Shown one piece after another: positions 24,371 to 36,764 of a stretch of DNA of 64,000 bases. The notes under the pieces are model-generated. The model searched no databases and was not told the DNA's origin. It saw nothing but the letters and a program-made list of their open reading frames with translations. This DNA is from Zonotrichia leucophrys gambelii (Eukaryota; Chordata; Aves; Passeriformes; Passerellidae), in assembly GCF_028769735.1 (NCBI RefSeq), contig NC_088172.1, forward strand, positions 70,828,631 to 70,892,630. Reading direction: 5' to 3'. Within the stretch, counting starts at the first letter, position 1, and the number at the start of each line of letters is the position of its first letter. Made by a program: the position numbers and the translations under genes.

Positions 24371-27300
24371 ATTGGACATGAATCTAAGGACTCTGCAACA
24401 TCCAATAGCACCATGAAATAGGGAACTGTGACTGAAATGTTATGACATATTAGGGTCATTTGCACACAGGACATTTGGAAGCACTATCTACTTTGTGGAT
24501 AAGGACAACAAAGAACTTCAATTTTATATATGTGAGACTATTTTGACGTAAGTCTGTGGTATAGCAAAAGCTACCAGTGGCAATCATTGCTTGAACAGTT
24601 GTAGGAATCCTTGCTTTAGTTTGTCTCATCAACACAAACAGAAAGAGCCCACAAATACATAGGGCAAAACTACTTCTAAATTCCTGTCTCTCCTTGCTGA
24701 GTGCTGCTTGTATGGCGTGTGGAATAGGTACAGCAGCATGCTGTGCACACAACCACTGTGCTGAGAGCGCCACCCTGCTGGAACGTGCTGTTCTATGTAG
24801 CTACCATACAGCTAAGAAATATTCATGCTAAACACTACTCCTGTTGGAAGCAACCTTCCATGTTTGTGACAGTCACCAAAAGAATTAAAAATGTGCAACA
24901 ATTCCATACACTTTGAATCTGAAATACTCCACAATTTACAAAACTATTAATTTCATCATTTCCAGGAATTCTGCCCTGCTTTTTCCCCATTGTCTGACCT
25001 GAATGACTTTCATTTCCATCTAACCCACACTGTTTTCTCGTGACAAATACAGAAACCTTTCTACTTTCTGTAGCAAAGATTGTAGTCATCTGCATATGTA
25101 AAATATGGAAACACAAATTAAGTAAGCTCTATAATACTTTGCTAACTGTACATTGGATTCTTTTCCTGTGCTAAGCTTCTCTGTTTCTGTAGGACCTCAA
25201 TTTCACACCAGCTGTGTATCTGCTTTAAAAGCCACATGAACAGACATCCCCTGGAGAGGAGAGGATGCAGTTGATGGGATTTTGACCAAATCATCCACAA
25301 TGAAGAAAGAATTGTATGTGCTTATGTATGTGGTTATCCTATGGACAGACCAGGATAAATTTGTAGGTTTAGATTGGTAATATCAGTCTAGAAACCTTTC
25401 TCTAATTATGAATGTTTTAAAAGTCAACCTATTCAAAGTTTTAATTTTGCAATATCTTACTCAAAACAAAATTGGAAACCTAAATATCGAACGATGTGCT
25501 TCTGATTTTCATATATTTGAATCTTAATTCATGAGCACCAATCTGCTACTCTTGACTATTAACTAAAAATAAATAATGATTTTAGGAAAAGACAATTAGT
25601 TCTCAGGATTTTTTTGTTTTAGGAAATGGAACTTTCATAGTATTCTAGGGTATTTTTGCTGCATATATTATGCAAAGGACTGTGAGAAATACAACTTCAA
25701 GCACTAGGGTTTTTTCAGTCCTAGAGCTGAGGGATCAAGCAGCCAGCCAAGAAACACCACAGAAGAATGTGTTGAGGGAGTAGCAGTTCAGGTAAACGGT
25801 TTGGCCTGTTTCCTTCTCTTGCACTGCTAAATTCCAGAGGCCTGGACTTGCCAGGACTCAGTGCAGCCTTCTGCATAAGTTACAGCCCGATGGGGCTCCC
25901 AGATTCACTAGACTCACACACCAGAAACCTGCGAGCAATGCTGCAAAAAATGTAACTCTTTGAAAGCCAGTTACAGCCTGCAGCAGCAGAAACGTTGGTA
26001 TTGATATTCTCACAGTATGTCCAGAAAATCCCACCTCATCAGCCTCTTGCCATCAGCATTTAAAAAAAACCTTTCCAGAGTCTCCTATAAATTATTATTT
26101 TTCTGGAACAATATGCCTTTTGTTTTGTCACAAAATATAAGACCCTGAGAAGTTTTAATTTTCTTTTAAAAGGCTTTAGGAGTTCTGCAGTAATTTGTTA
26201 AGGTCACTTTCTGGCTTTATCCTTATCTAATTTTGTGAAATGCTTTCATAAAGGAAATAATTCATTAATGGCAGTAGCCTTTAGCACAGGCCCAAATGAG
26301 GAAGGGAAGTCTGGGTTCCCAGTTGCTGGTGATGGCAGTACATAGGAAATCCTTGCCCAATCCTCCCACCCAGAACTTGGCATGGACCTGGTCAGAGAGC
26401 AAAAGGTCAGAGCCTGGGGAAGCGCTATATTGAAGGTGATTACGATTTATTAGGGCTATACACAAACAAATCCTCTGCACTAATTAGGGAGGCTGGCAGA
26501 AGAGGGGGTGAATTGCAGCTTAAAAGGAAGACAGGAAGGTGAACTGATAAAAAGCCTCCCTGACCAGCAGCTTGCAGGCACTGCTGTCAACACTGCCTGT
26601 TTTCTGTCCCATGCTGAACTACCAAGTTAAAATCAATGCTGCCCATTGCGTGTCATGGTCTCAACAGGACCCTCGTTTCAGCTGTCATCTCTAGAGACTT
26701 TATTCAACAGGAATGAACTTGAGCAATACAGAGGAACAATAGGAACATTTCATAGAATTCTCAAAAAGTTCATCCAGAAGTAATTACAAGCGGTGTGGCT
26801 TTAAATTATGTGTAGGTTGTCTCTGTAATGCACTGCTACAGGGAAGGATCAAGGCTTTTCAACACAGCAAAAAAGATCCTTTCTCAGACTATTTCCTTTG
26901 GCATCTAAATATTCCTTTGTCTTATATTTGGAGTGACAGAACCAGGTTTTCCTACTTTCCATGAACCTCAAAACTCTCTGTGATGGAAAATTCTCTTGTT
27001 TAATCTTTTCACAGTGTCTTAGGCTTTGCTGGCTCACTCCTGATTCTATAGTCTCCATCTGTAAAGCACACTCAGTGTAGCACTGTCTTAAATTTTGTCT
27101 GCTGTTCTTGTTACTAGGAACATGATTTCATTGATGAATGTTTATAACACAGCTTGAGGAATTTCATCCTCCCCTGGTAAACTGTGTAGGAGATTGCCTT
27201 AATGGACAAAGAAAAATGTCTGCTGGACTTTAGCCAGAAGCTTGGACTTGCTTATAAAGAAGAAAATACAAGTATAACCTTTTGTTGCTGTATACAGAAG

Positions 27301-30300
27301 ACGTATTTAAAAAAAAATATTCACTTCTCTTCTTACAAAATAAAACTGAACCAGTGAAAGACTTATGTAGTTTTCACTATTTTCTGTTAAATTGTTTAGT
27401 TGTGACAAGTTTAATTCCATTTCTTGATCAGATATCTTACAAGGCTGTACTGCTCTATTTTCTCCAACAAATACCTCTAACTGGGAAATTACAGATGACT
27501 GTGAAAAAATGAAGACAACTTAAAGTTAAGAGAAGGAAAAATAGTCATATGCTTCATTTACAGGTGTAAGGAATTTAATTTGAAACAGCAAATTGAAAGT
27601 TAAAGCCCAGTTTTAACTTCCCTGAATAATTTATGTGAGCAAGACTTGGGATATGAATTCAGCAAAGCCATGATGTTAGTTTGATTTATGCTTGTTTCGT
27701 TTGTTTAATCAGGGCCTGAATAAAGACTTTGGGGCTTGAGCTGTTCTGAAGGCTACGTGAGACTGGGTGTTCCTGTGCTTAAGTTAAATTCCCTGTAGAG
27801 CAGTTTCAAACCTCTGCTGAAGAGAAGCAGAGTCCCCCTGTGTTGTCTGGCTAATCTGTTGTGTTGCATGTATGGTAAAGGAAATATATGTGCTATATTT
27901 CACTGCTTGCTGAAATAACCTGTAGATTCTAGCAGTTTTAAAGAAGAGTTTCAAACAGGACACAAGCATAGCTGAGCTAGCAGCCAGAATGCACTAACGC
28001 CTTTCTCACCCTGAGAACAATAATTTGGAACTATGAATCACTCTCTTATTTCTTCCCCTCACTCCCTAGTGGAGGTTAAATGCCCTTAACTATATCCTCA
28101 CAGAAAATGTTATGTGCCAGGAGTGGAAAAGCACAGTAGTCCCATGTAGCTGATGGAATAATTTAAAGTCGATGGGTCCCTTCTGCCAATGCATCTCAGA
28201 AAAGGAAGAGAGCCTTTATTTCCTTATAGCAGCTTATCCCTGCTGCTTCTTCTGGGTTGGAGGAGGAAGGATGGTCTTTTGGCTGTTGGCATTGCCTGAG
28301 GTGCTCTGGAATAGGAGACTGACTGCTCTCTGCATCACTGGAGCAAAGAGCCCTGGAGAACCAGAATTTGTCTCCCACATTTCTATAAAAGACTACCCAT
28401 CCAAAGTGGCAATGGGACCTTGAACATACTCCCACCTCTCAGGTTCACAGGTTCCCTCACTTTCCCTATTGAGCTGTTAAGAAGCCCAGAAAGCATGTGA
28501 GCTGCCAATGGAGAAAGCCAAGTAAGTCTGCAGGGGAAGCAGGCAGCTTGGGATCCTGCCTGGCTTCTCTCACAGCCAATGTGCTACTCAGAAACCTGTC
28601 AATTACACTTTGGGTTGTTTTTTTCCCAGTGGAGAAATTTGCTGTCAGAAATTTCCAGCCAGCTCTGCTCTGTGCTGCTACTGCTGCTCCAAGTGAGAAA
28701 GCCAAAATGGCCCAGAGGGCCTCACACAGGGAAGGTGCAGGGCCTTGGGAGCCCTGGCATGACAGCAGGTCTGCAGTCCTGGCTGCCACAACCCAAGCAC
28801 GAATGCACTTCCGAAATGTCAGATGTTCCCTCCAGAATTACGTATGCATATTCACTCTAGTGTGACCGCCAAAACGCTGCGTGTGCCTTGCCAGGGACTT
28901 CAAAGGCTTTTGTACAACACTGTAGTCCTCTGATACAAAGTTCTGCTTCTTATTAGAGTCCTAGTCCTGGTCAATATTCTTTGAATTTAAGAGGTAAGTA
29001 AATTCTTCTGGATTTTTTTTTTTTCATAAAGAAGGACTTGCCTTTTTACAAATTAAACTGCTTAATAACTTGCATTTTGTTACCTTGCCTGTCTGAAATA
29101 GCCAAGCTGGACAATGGTGTCTATCTGATGTATACAGAACTACAAAAATTACAGGGTCCAAAACTATTACCACTGAAGCTGAGCTCTTCAAATGAATTGG
29201 GACAGTGCTCCTGATGGGTAATATTGTCGAAATGTTACCATGACCAGCTCAGCTTATACAACAAATCAGTTATGTTATTTTCTTAAATAATAACTCTCCA
29301 TATACTACCTTTTCCCATATATTAGAAAGTGAAACATGATGAAAATTATGATGAAACCTGATGAAAATATCTGCTTAGTGCACTAGGTTTTTTACCTTCT
29401 CATGGTATTTAGAAGTAGATGTTAGTAAATTAAGTAGGAGTTAAGTAGTAACTTGACTGATTAACTAAAGTACCTATAACAATGCTGTTTTCTAGCTCAG
29501 TTTGAACTAATTTTTATTATGCATTACAGTTGAACAGAGATTTTGGTCTTAGAATCATCTCAGATAAAGATGGCCATTGCCTCAGAACAATTAAAGTATT
29601 TAAAAAAAAAAAAAGGGAAAGAAAGATGCAGATAATAAAAAATGCATTGAGAAACCCATGTTTGTTTATAAATACTGGCCAAGCTTGTTTGCTGCACCAG
29701 ACTGCTGCTCAGTACAAATCTAGAGGAGAAGGCAGCCAAGATAAGCAGGGAAGTCGCCACAACTTCGTGATATTCTGCTTGTCCTCCTGTTTCAGTTCAA
29801 AATAGATTGCAGGACATTTTGCCAAAGGTTGTAAATAAAGTCACCCTTTTTACTACCAAAGAGATAATGAGTATCACATGGGCTGGCCTCCCATATAACG
29901 CAACCCAGTATGTGCCTCAAATAATTTCCATGACAGGATGTCTTGCAGGTGGCAGAGGTCAGTATACTCTAGGCACATAAAGAGCAAGAGTGATGTCTAC
30001 AGCCTGAAGGAGTTGGACAACTACTGACACTGAACTTGAAGAGTTGTTCCCTTTCCAAGGGGCCTTTCTCCCAGAGAAGTTACAGAAAACCTTTAGATAT
30101 GTACTCTGGTGACACATGTAAATTCAGGAGGTAGGAATCCAGGTCATGACCACCTTTGTTGCAGAAACAAGCTCTCTTGGCATTTAAAATTTTACAGAGA
30201 CTTTCTCCACCTTCTTTGTTTCTACCTTTACTTTTCCTTTGTGGTTATTCTACTTCTGAGCATCTGTTCTACTGCTTCCATTTCTCTTTGGGTTATTTTT

Positions 30301-30790
30301 TTTTTTTAGACTTGAAGGACACACCACTCTGAGCTGAATTTTTTTATTAGGGACAACTTACACAGAGCCAAGCCACACCATGATAAGAGACTGTCATTCA
30401 GATCTACGTTAGAAACAAGAGCATATACTACAAATATATGCTGCTGTCTTAACTAGTCCTGAGATCTGACAGTCTGTCTCTGGTACAGGTATGAGATACA
30501 AGGTGTTGTCTTTCCTTCCTTAATTTGTATCTCTTGCACCCTTTCTCCTACAAGAATTGCAATTTGCGATGCACTTCCATGGGATGAGCCAAATCAGTCA
30601 CTTTTCTCCTTCAGCTCCTGGGCACGCGCTCGTGCCTTTTTTTCTTACCAAGGGCTTTGCCTTGAGCTGATTCAACCCAGCAACCTGGCAGAACAGTGAC
30701 AACAAAACCGCCGTTTTCTCAGCCAAGGCAGTGAGCAGAGCTATCTAATAAATGCTGGATTCAGCGCAAGAAAGGATGTAAAAGTACTGC
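24371..30790. other. Intergenic DNA with no recognised gene
   Basis: No gene recognised. The block 28466-28865 is open on both strands for about 110-120 codons, but it matches no family I know and looks like a locally GC-richer stretch with few stops. A donor-like AAGAG|GTAAGT occurs at 28992 without a supported exon. Confidence 0.5.
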
Positions 30791-30799
30791 TTTGGATGG

Positions 30800-31430
30800 C
30801 AGCAGGAACCCATGGCACGCCGCTGCCATCCGATCTCTCCAAACGCGAAGCACCCGGACAAGCGAGGAGCACCGGGGATGGGCGTGCTTTAGAACGTTTC
30901 CTTCCTTCCCTCGTTTCCAGGGGCGTCGCCGGCCTCCGGGACACGGGCAGGGAACGAAGGCGAGAGAGCGACTGCCCCTGGCGGCCGCGGCGCTCGGGCG
31001 CCACCCAGTGGTGCCGCTGGGTGCGGCCGCGTCCGAGGGCGCCCGGGAGAGGCGGAGGACGGGGCGGCAATCCCTCAGGGACAGTGACCCGTCTGGCTGC
31101 CGGGCCTCCGAGAGCCTGTGGTATGTGGGGACATGCTCGGGGACGTGGTGGGCTCCGCGCCCCTCCTGCCCCAGAAGCAGGTACGCCATGTATGGCGCCG
31201 TGAACCGTGTGGCTCCTCTCCCCTGCTGTGCCAGGGGAAACCCTCCCCTCACGGCCCCTGTGAAACCAGGCAGCGACGCTGCTTCTCACGCTCCCTTGCC
31301 AGGCTGTTGTGTGACCCGGCTGCTCTGACAGCTCGAGTCTGCAGGCTGTGCCTGCCCATGACTGGCACGGACCGCCTTGCTCTTGTGCCAGGTGTGTGCT
31401 TTGGCACGGGTACCCCTTCTCCCGTGTGAG
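30800..31430. promoter_or_regulatory. Orphan CpG island (possible promoter)
   Basis: About 600 bases of GC-rich sequence with dense CpG (for example GGCGGCCGCGGCGCTCGGGC around 30979) stand out sharply from the AT-rich flanks. Such islands in vertebrates usually mark transcription start regions. The nearest recognised gene start is RMDN2, about 9 kb downstream. Possible plus-strand donors lie near 31121 (GTG|GTATGT) and 31181 (CAG|GTACGC), but no downstream exon is identified. It may drive an alternative RMDN2 leader, a long non-coding RNA, or nothing. Long open frames on both strands here reflect high GC, not protein coding. Confidence 0.72.
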
Positions 31431-31465
31431 CCCGGCTGCCCCGCCCCGAGCTCCGGTGGCAGCAC

Positions 31466-31728
31466 CCCTCGGCGGGAGCTGGCTTTGGGGCAGGACAAAC
31501 CCCAACCCTCGGCAGGAGCTGGCTTTGGGGTTGGACAAACCCCAACCCTCGGTAGGAGGCGGCTGTGGGGTAGGACAAACCCCAACCCTCGACAGGAGGC
31601 GGCTGTGGGGTAGGACAAACCCCAACCCTCGGCAGGAGCTGGCTTTGGGGTAGGACAAATCCCAGCCCTCATCAGAAGGTGGCTTTGGGGTTGCACAAAC
31701 CCCAAGCCTCGGCAGGAGGCGGCTGTTG
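31466..31728 (+). repeat. 40-bp minisatellite, about 6.5 copies
   Basis: Tandem units of exactly 40 bp start at 31466, 31506, 31546, 31586, 31626 and 31666, followed by a partial unit. Each begins CCCTCGGCAGGAG and ends GGACAAACCCCAA, with a few substitutions per unit. The best units contain TTGGGGTT-GGACA-AACCCCAA, a perfect 8-bp stem with a 5-base loop. The array directly follows the orphan CpG island. Because 40 is not a multiple of three, each frame cycles through the same repeated peptide every 120 bases, which explains the overlapping repetitive open frames on both strands. Confidence 0.97.
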
Positions 31729-34654
31729 CCGCTTTGTTGTGAGGGGAGGTGGCAAACACAGGTGGTGTGGCCGTGAGGCAGGAGCTGTCCTCAGGACGGT
31801 GTGTGGCCTCGGGCAAATCCTGTGGGCCACGTGTGCCTTAAAGCAGCCCTGAAAAAGCTCTGCTGCTGGGAGGGAACCAGGCTGGTTATAGGGAGCAGCT
31901 TAATCCATGCGTGGCCTTAGAGGCAGCCAGTAGCTGGCTTCTGCCCTGACCTCCCTAGCCTGATGTTCTGGATGTGCACAGCCCCACCTTGCCCTCCAGA
32001 CTCCCACTTGCATGCCTGCCACAGAAATTCCAAACATCACGGCCCAGAGGCGTAATTGCATCATGACACTGGCACGGAATTGTTTTTAGTGAAAATATCA
32101 AAGAATTTTTAAATGCTGTTGCTCAATATTGGTTTGCAGGCCTACACAAATGAGTAGATGGTGCCCGGAGATGAAACAGATTTCCTATTCTGCACATTTA
32201 CTCATTTGGGATAATGCTGCAGTAAGTTAAAAAATAAGCCCATTTTTTAGCATTCTTTCTGTATTTTGGAATCAGGTTTTGATGCAAAATAGTGCAATGG
32301 ATACCTTATCTACATCATTTGATGCCTCACATGCTGTTGGTTCTTCAGAGTAACTCTTGATTAGTATCAGACTTGTTCAGGGTGTGGTGCTAAATTTTGT
32401 GCATATTTCAAACCTCTTGCTCAGTAGGACTTGTAGTTGTGTGAGGAATACAGATCTATAGACTCCTTTAAAAGTGTTTTACATTTAAAAAATGTTTTTT
32501 AAAAAATAGAAAAGTGAAAAAGGATTGTTTCACAACTGGAAGATAAACCATATTTTAGTATAAATAAAATATATAAGAATACTTTTGGAAATTATTTTCT
32601 TGCCCTTTGGAAGGGCGGGGCTGTATTTGACTCTTCTAGGTGTTTCGGTTGCTTAAGTCCTGTTTTCACAATCCAAGACTATTGAGAAAAATATTTCTTT
32701 TATGAAAACAGATGATCTTGAAAAGCTGCTTAGTAACTTGGTAAAGTGGATTATAACAGTATGCAATAGAAGTCTGTCAAAAATTCTATGTGCCTGCTGA
32801 CATACAAATCTGTATGTCCACGTGCTTTTGCAAACTGGAAAACAAACAAACCAAATAAAAACATGTTTCAGTTGTTTGTACAATTTCTTCCTAGCTCTGG
32901 AATTTTACTCTGGTATTTCAGCTTGACTATCAAAGCCCATGCCAATGAAAATGCAGCTATAACAACTACTCTGGCCAAAAATCTGCCTGTTTCATAGAAA
33001 TTCTGTAATGTTGTGCGTGATACTTTTCTGTCTTTTCATTAGATATGGATTTTTGAAATTGCACATTGCACAGCCATGCAATAGCTTTAATAGTGTTTCT
33101 GGGAGGTGGCAATAGAAGAAACAGTTTCGCTGCTTTCACTGCTCATATTTCAGAATATCCTGGGAGGGGTTTTGTTACTTCTGCTGAAATGCAGGACAAA
33201 ATTTGGGGCCACATGGAATAATGGTTCCCCATATAACATAATGGATTAATCACACAAACACAGTTTTTCTAAATTAGAAAGAAATGTGCAAACATTTAAA
33301 TGCCATAATTACAAATCTTGACAATGACTCAATATCAACTTTTGTAAGTGTTGCAGTTGCTGCTGCCTTTTTTCCCACAAGATAGCAGCACTGTAACTAT
33401 AAATGAGCAATGCACTTGTGAGCCATCTCACCAAAATTCAGAAAGCCCATCTGGTTTATTTACTCTTTAGGAATCTGCAGCTCAGAATCACAAGGAAAAT
33501 TTCTTAAACACCAGGATGGGCTGCAAACATCAAGTAAAAGAATAAAATCTACATTTACATTTTACTTTAACACCTATCTTCTTATGAAAAAGCACATCAG
33601 GTGTCTTGAAACCATCAGCAAAATTAAAATGCTGTGTACATAAATATATTTGTGTGAGTGTGTATGTGTGGGTGCATTGCATACAGTAACAATCTTGTTA
33701 CTGTACTTAGGAAAACTCTTTTAAGTGGTTAGGTGTTTGTTTATGCTTCCCCTTAATTCACCTGGTTTCACCACTTTTCCTGGTGCTTTTAGCTGCACTT
33801 ACTGATTGCCATTGTTCACAGTGCTCCCACGATGAAGCAGGAGCCTGATGAAGGAGGAGATGTGCCTGTGAGGTGCACTCCTGCTGTGCCCTGAACAGTG
33901 GTGGAAGCCACATCAGACTCTCCTAGTGTAAATATGTATGTGGACAGCAATGCTTTGGGTTGGCTCAGGTGTGCACCTCGCAGGCAAATCTCCCAATTGT
34001 CCCAGCTGGGCAAGCTTTGCTTCAACATGTACCAGGCATGCAACACCTGGCTGCACTTTGGGAATATCCATTGCAGAAGCTCAGCAGAGGCACTGCAGCC
34101 ACAAACGGGCACCCAGCCCCTGTGATCAGGCTGGAGTTGGCAAAAGTTAACCCGGGGCACAGCATGGATGTCCTGGAATCAGCACCAGCTGTTTGGCCCA
34201 GAGACCCACTCCTGTCAGACCCCACTGCTTGCTAAGGTACACAAAGCCTTAGTGGCCTAGATGGAAACTTGAAATCAAGAAGGATAATTTTTTATAAGCC
34301 CACAAGAGGTAACAGAGAAGAGGGACAGAAATGATGGAAGAACAGACCATGTCACCTGGATGATGATTTTTTAATGTGAAATTGTAGGCATCCTAGGGCC
34401 ATCAGGCAATACTTACTGGAGTTCAGGAAGGGGCATGCTGCCATTTGCAGGTGGAAACAGTAAAGCTTTTTAAAAAACTTCAGTATGCTCTGAAATAGCA
34501 TATTTATAGAGAAGCTGAAAAAAAGGACATTTTTCACTCAGTAAAAGAAAATACAGTGGGTGATGTGGAATACAGTGTGTGCACACACATCTTTATAAAA
34601 GCTTTGATTCTTTTTGAGTTTTGACTCCCAAGGAACATATACATATGCATATAC

Positions 34655-34685
<31 letters not shown>

Positions 34686-36422
34686 TGTAAAATATGTTTT
34701 TATACACACATTTTTCTTTTTACGACTGTTGATATATTTTTCCTCTTTTTACCCAGGCACTCCAAGGACAATTTCTCTTTGTGAAGAAATCAGGCAGTGC
34801 TGTGAAATTACATCAGATGTAGCCTTGCTTATTTTTTCCTATTGTTGTCAACACAACATATGCAAACTCTTTTGGGCTGCCAACTCTCATCTCTTACATC
34901 AAGGAAACTGAATCATCCACCTTGGCCTAAAAAAGTTAACAGAACTTGTATAAATATATTTTGATAATGTCCTTGAGATTCCCAAAGACACAAAGAAGCA
35001 GGAACAGTACGTACATTTTTTCTTTTGCTGTTTGAAAAGCCATGCCATCAGTGACCATTTGTACTTAGGTGAAATTGCAGCACTGGATCCTATCAACACA
35101 ATAAATAAATAAACAGATGATTGTGGGTGCAGTTGAACTAATGAATCCAGGTTTCCTATCAGGGTATAACTTGTAGTTCTGTTTGTTCACATCTGATAAA
35201 ATGTGAGCTCAGCTTTAGCTTTTCCTGTCCTTGCAAAATGCTTTTCTCCTGTGTGGATTCTCAGTTTTGCACCAAGGGATAAGCGATCTTCCCCATAGCA
35301 ATGACTCTAATTCAGAAATTTCTTCTTTAAAGAATCAGATCAACTAACTCAACAAAAGTTGTTCGAGTTTCTCTGTTGGATTTGACTGAGACTGGCCAAA
35401 GATTCAAAAATACTGGGGAGGAGGGAAAGGTACAGTTACATTTGCATGCATGGAGACATAAAGGCAGAGGCAGCCTCATCTCCCCAGGGAACTGTGCTAG
35501 GCAGTATATCTTTATTTCAAGCAAACAGAAAAGATCAGCGTGCAATTATCCATCTCCTTTTAACTTCAATTGATTAATTTCTCATCAGGGACACTGGACA
35601 ACTGTTCAAGCCAAAAGCAGCAGAGAATACTGACAAGTCTGACAGTGAGTGCTTCCCTTTGAGGTAAGATATAACTTTATTTTTATAGCAAAATTTTCAG
35701 AAGAATTTAACCAAACTTGACAGAACAGTGATTTCTGACCGTTCTGACATCCATACAGGATTTCTGGCAGGCTGGTTGCAAGTCTGGTCAAAGGTATTTT
35801 AAGCTTTCACAATGTTTGGTGACATATTAACAATATTTGACTTTACACCTACAAGCCAATGCTGAAGTAGTAAGTATGAACTGCTACTAGCTCATTAAGG
35901 TTTCTGTATCTGTTACAAGCAATAGATTAATCTCTTGGGGGTGGGGAAGGGAGTGGCATTTCAGAAAGAACAGCCTATCACGAAAGGAAATGGACAGAAG
36001 AATTACAACTAAAGTAAGTGATGAAAATTGTAACATACAAATGCCTTCCATACAGAAGTGAAACCTCCAGTAGATTATGTTTACCTTGTCTGGAAACAGA
36101 ATGCATCAATTACTTACTATGTAACCGCTCTCTGATCCATTGAACACAACCACTCAATAATGTCCTTGCTTTTCTACTCTGACACAAAAATGTTGTCCAT
36201 GTTCAAAATTTCCCAAAAGCCCAGTAAAATTTCCCCAAATCCTGGTTTTACAAAAATAGTGCTGTAAGAAGGCTGGTGCCCTGTGCAGGTGTGTCAATGT
36301 TGCAGCACTGGTGTGCTAAGTTCATTCCTGTGCATCTGCCTGGGGCAGGGGGTGGAGGGAGGCAGGATGTTCACAAGGTCTTGCCACTCCACAAAGTGCT
36401 GGCCTTCTCGAAACTACCTGGA
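31729..36422. other. Intergenic DNA with no recognised gene
   Basis: Mostly AT-rich sequence. A GC-richer block at about 33820-34240 is open in several frames on both strands but has no recognisable product or repeat family. A single GC-box-like GGGCGGGGC occurs near 32614 away from any CpG island. One microsatellite is listed separately. Confidence 0.5.
34635..34687. repeat. (ACATAC)n-type microsatellite
   Basis: About 53 bases of imperfect then regular ACATAC units; the last five units are perfect. It is translated as repeated His-Thr in one frame, which is an artefact. Confidence 0.9.
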
Positions 36423-36764
36423 GTGGCCTTTCAATACTTCAAAGAGTCTACAAAAAAAGAGGGAAAGTGGATTTTTACTTGGGCAAATAATGATAGGATA
36501 AGTAGGTTTAGATTAAAAGAAGAGAGATTTAGATTAGATGTTAGGAAGCAATTCTTTACTCAGAGGGTGGTGAGAACTGGAACAGGTGCCCAGAGAAGCT
36601 GTGGATGCTCCATCCCTGGAAGTGTTCAAGGCCATGTTGGATGCAGCCTGAGCAACCTGTTCTAGTGAAAGGTGTCCCTGCCCATCACAGGGTGGTTGGA
36701 ATTTGATGATCATGAACTTGCCTTCCAACCCAAACCACTCCATGCTTCTACAATTCTATGATCC
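36423..36764 (+). mobile_element. CR1 LINE 3' fragment
   Basis: A 5'-truncated, sense-oriented CR1 end. It shows the typical order: AGAGATTTAGATTAGATGTT, a TTCTTTACTCAGAGGGTGGT phrase, CCCAGAGAAGCTGTGGATGC, a 'ctgcccatcacagggtggtt' phrase, then CCTTCCAACCCAAACCA and a tail containing ATTCTATGAT. No coding capacity remains. The left boundary is approximate. Confidence 0.92.

Noticed and set aside
28466..28865. Overlapping 107- and 122-codon frames on opposite strands
   Set aside because: Open on both strands with unrelated translations, typical of a GC-richer stretch; no family match.
30741..31658. 305-codon minus-strand open frame through the CpG island and minisatellite
   Set aside because: High GC removes stops, and the 40-bp array makes every frame repetitive every 120 bases. 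Overlapping long frames exist on both strands, with no family similarity and no supporting splice structure.
31466..31728. CRISPR-like regular repeats
   Set aside because: Units are contiguous with no unique spacers, and the genome is vertebrate; this is a minisatellite.
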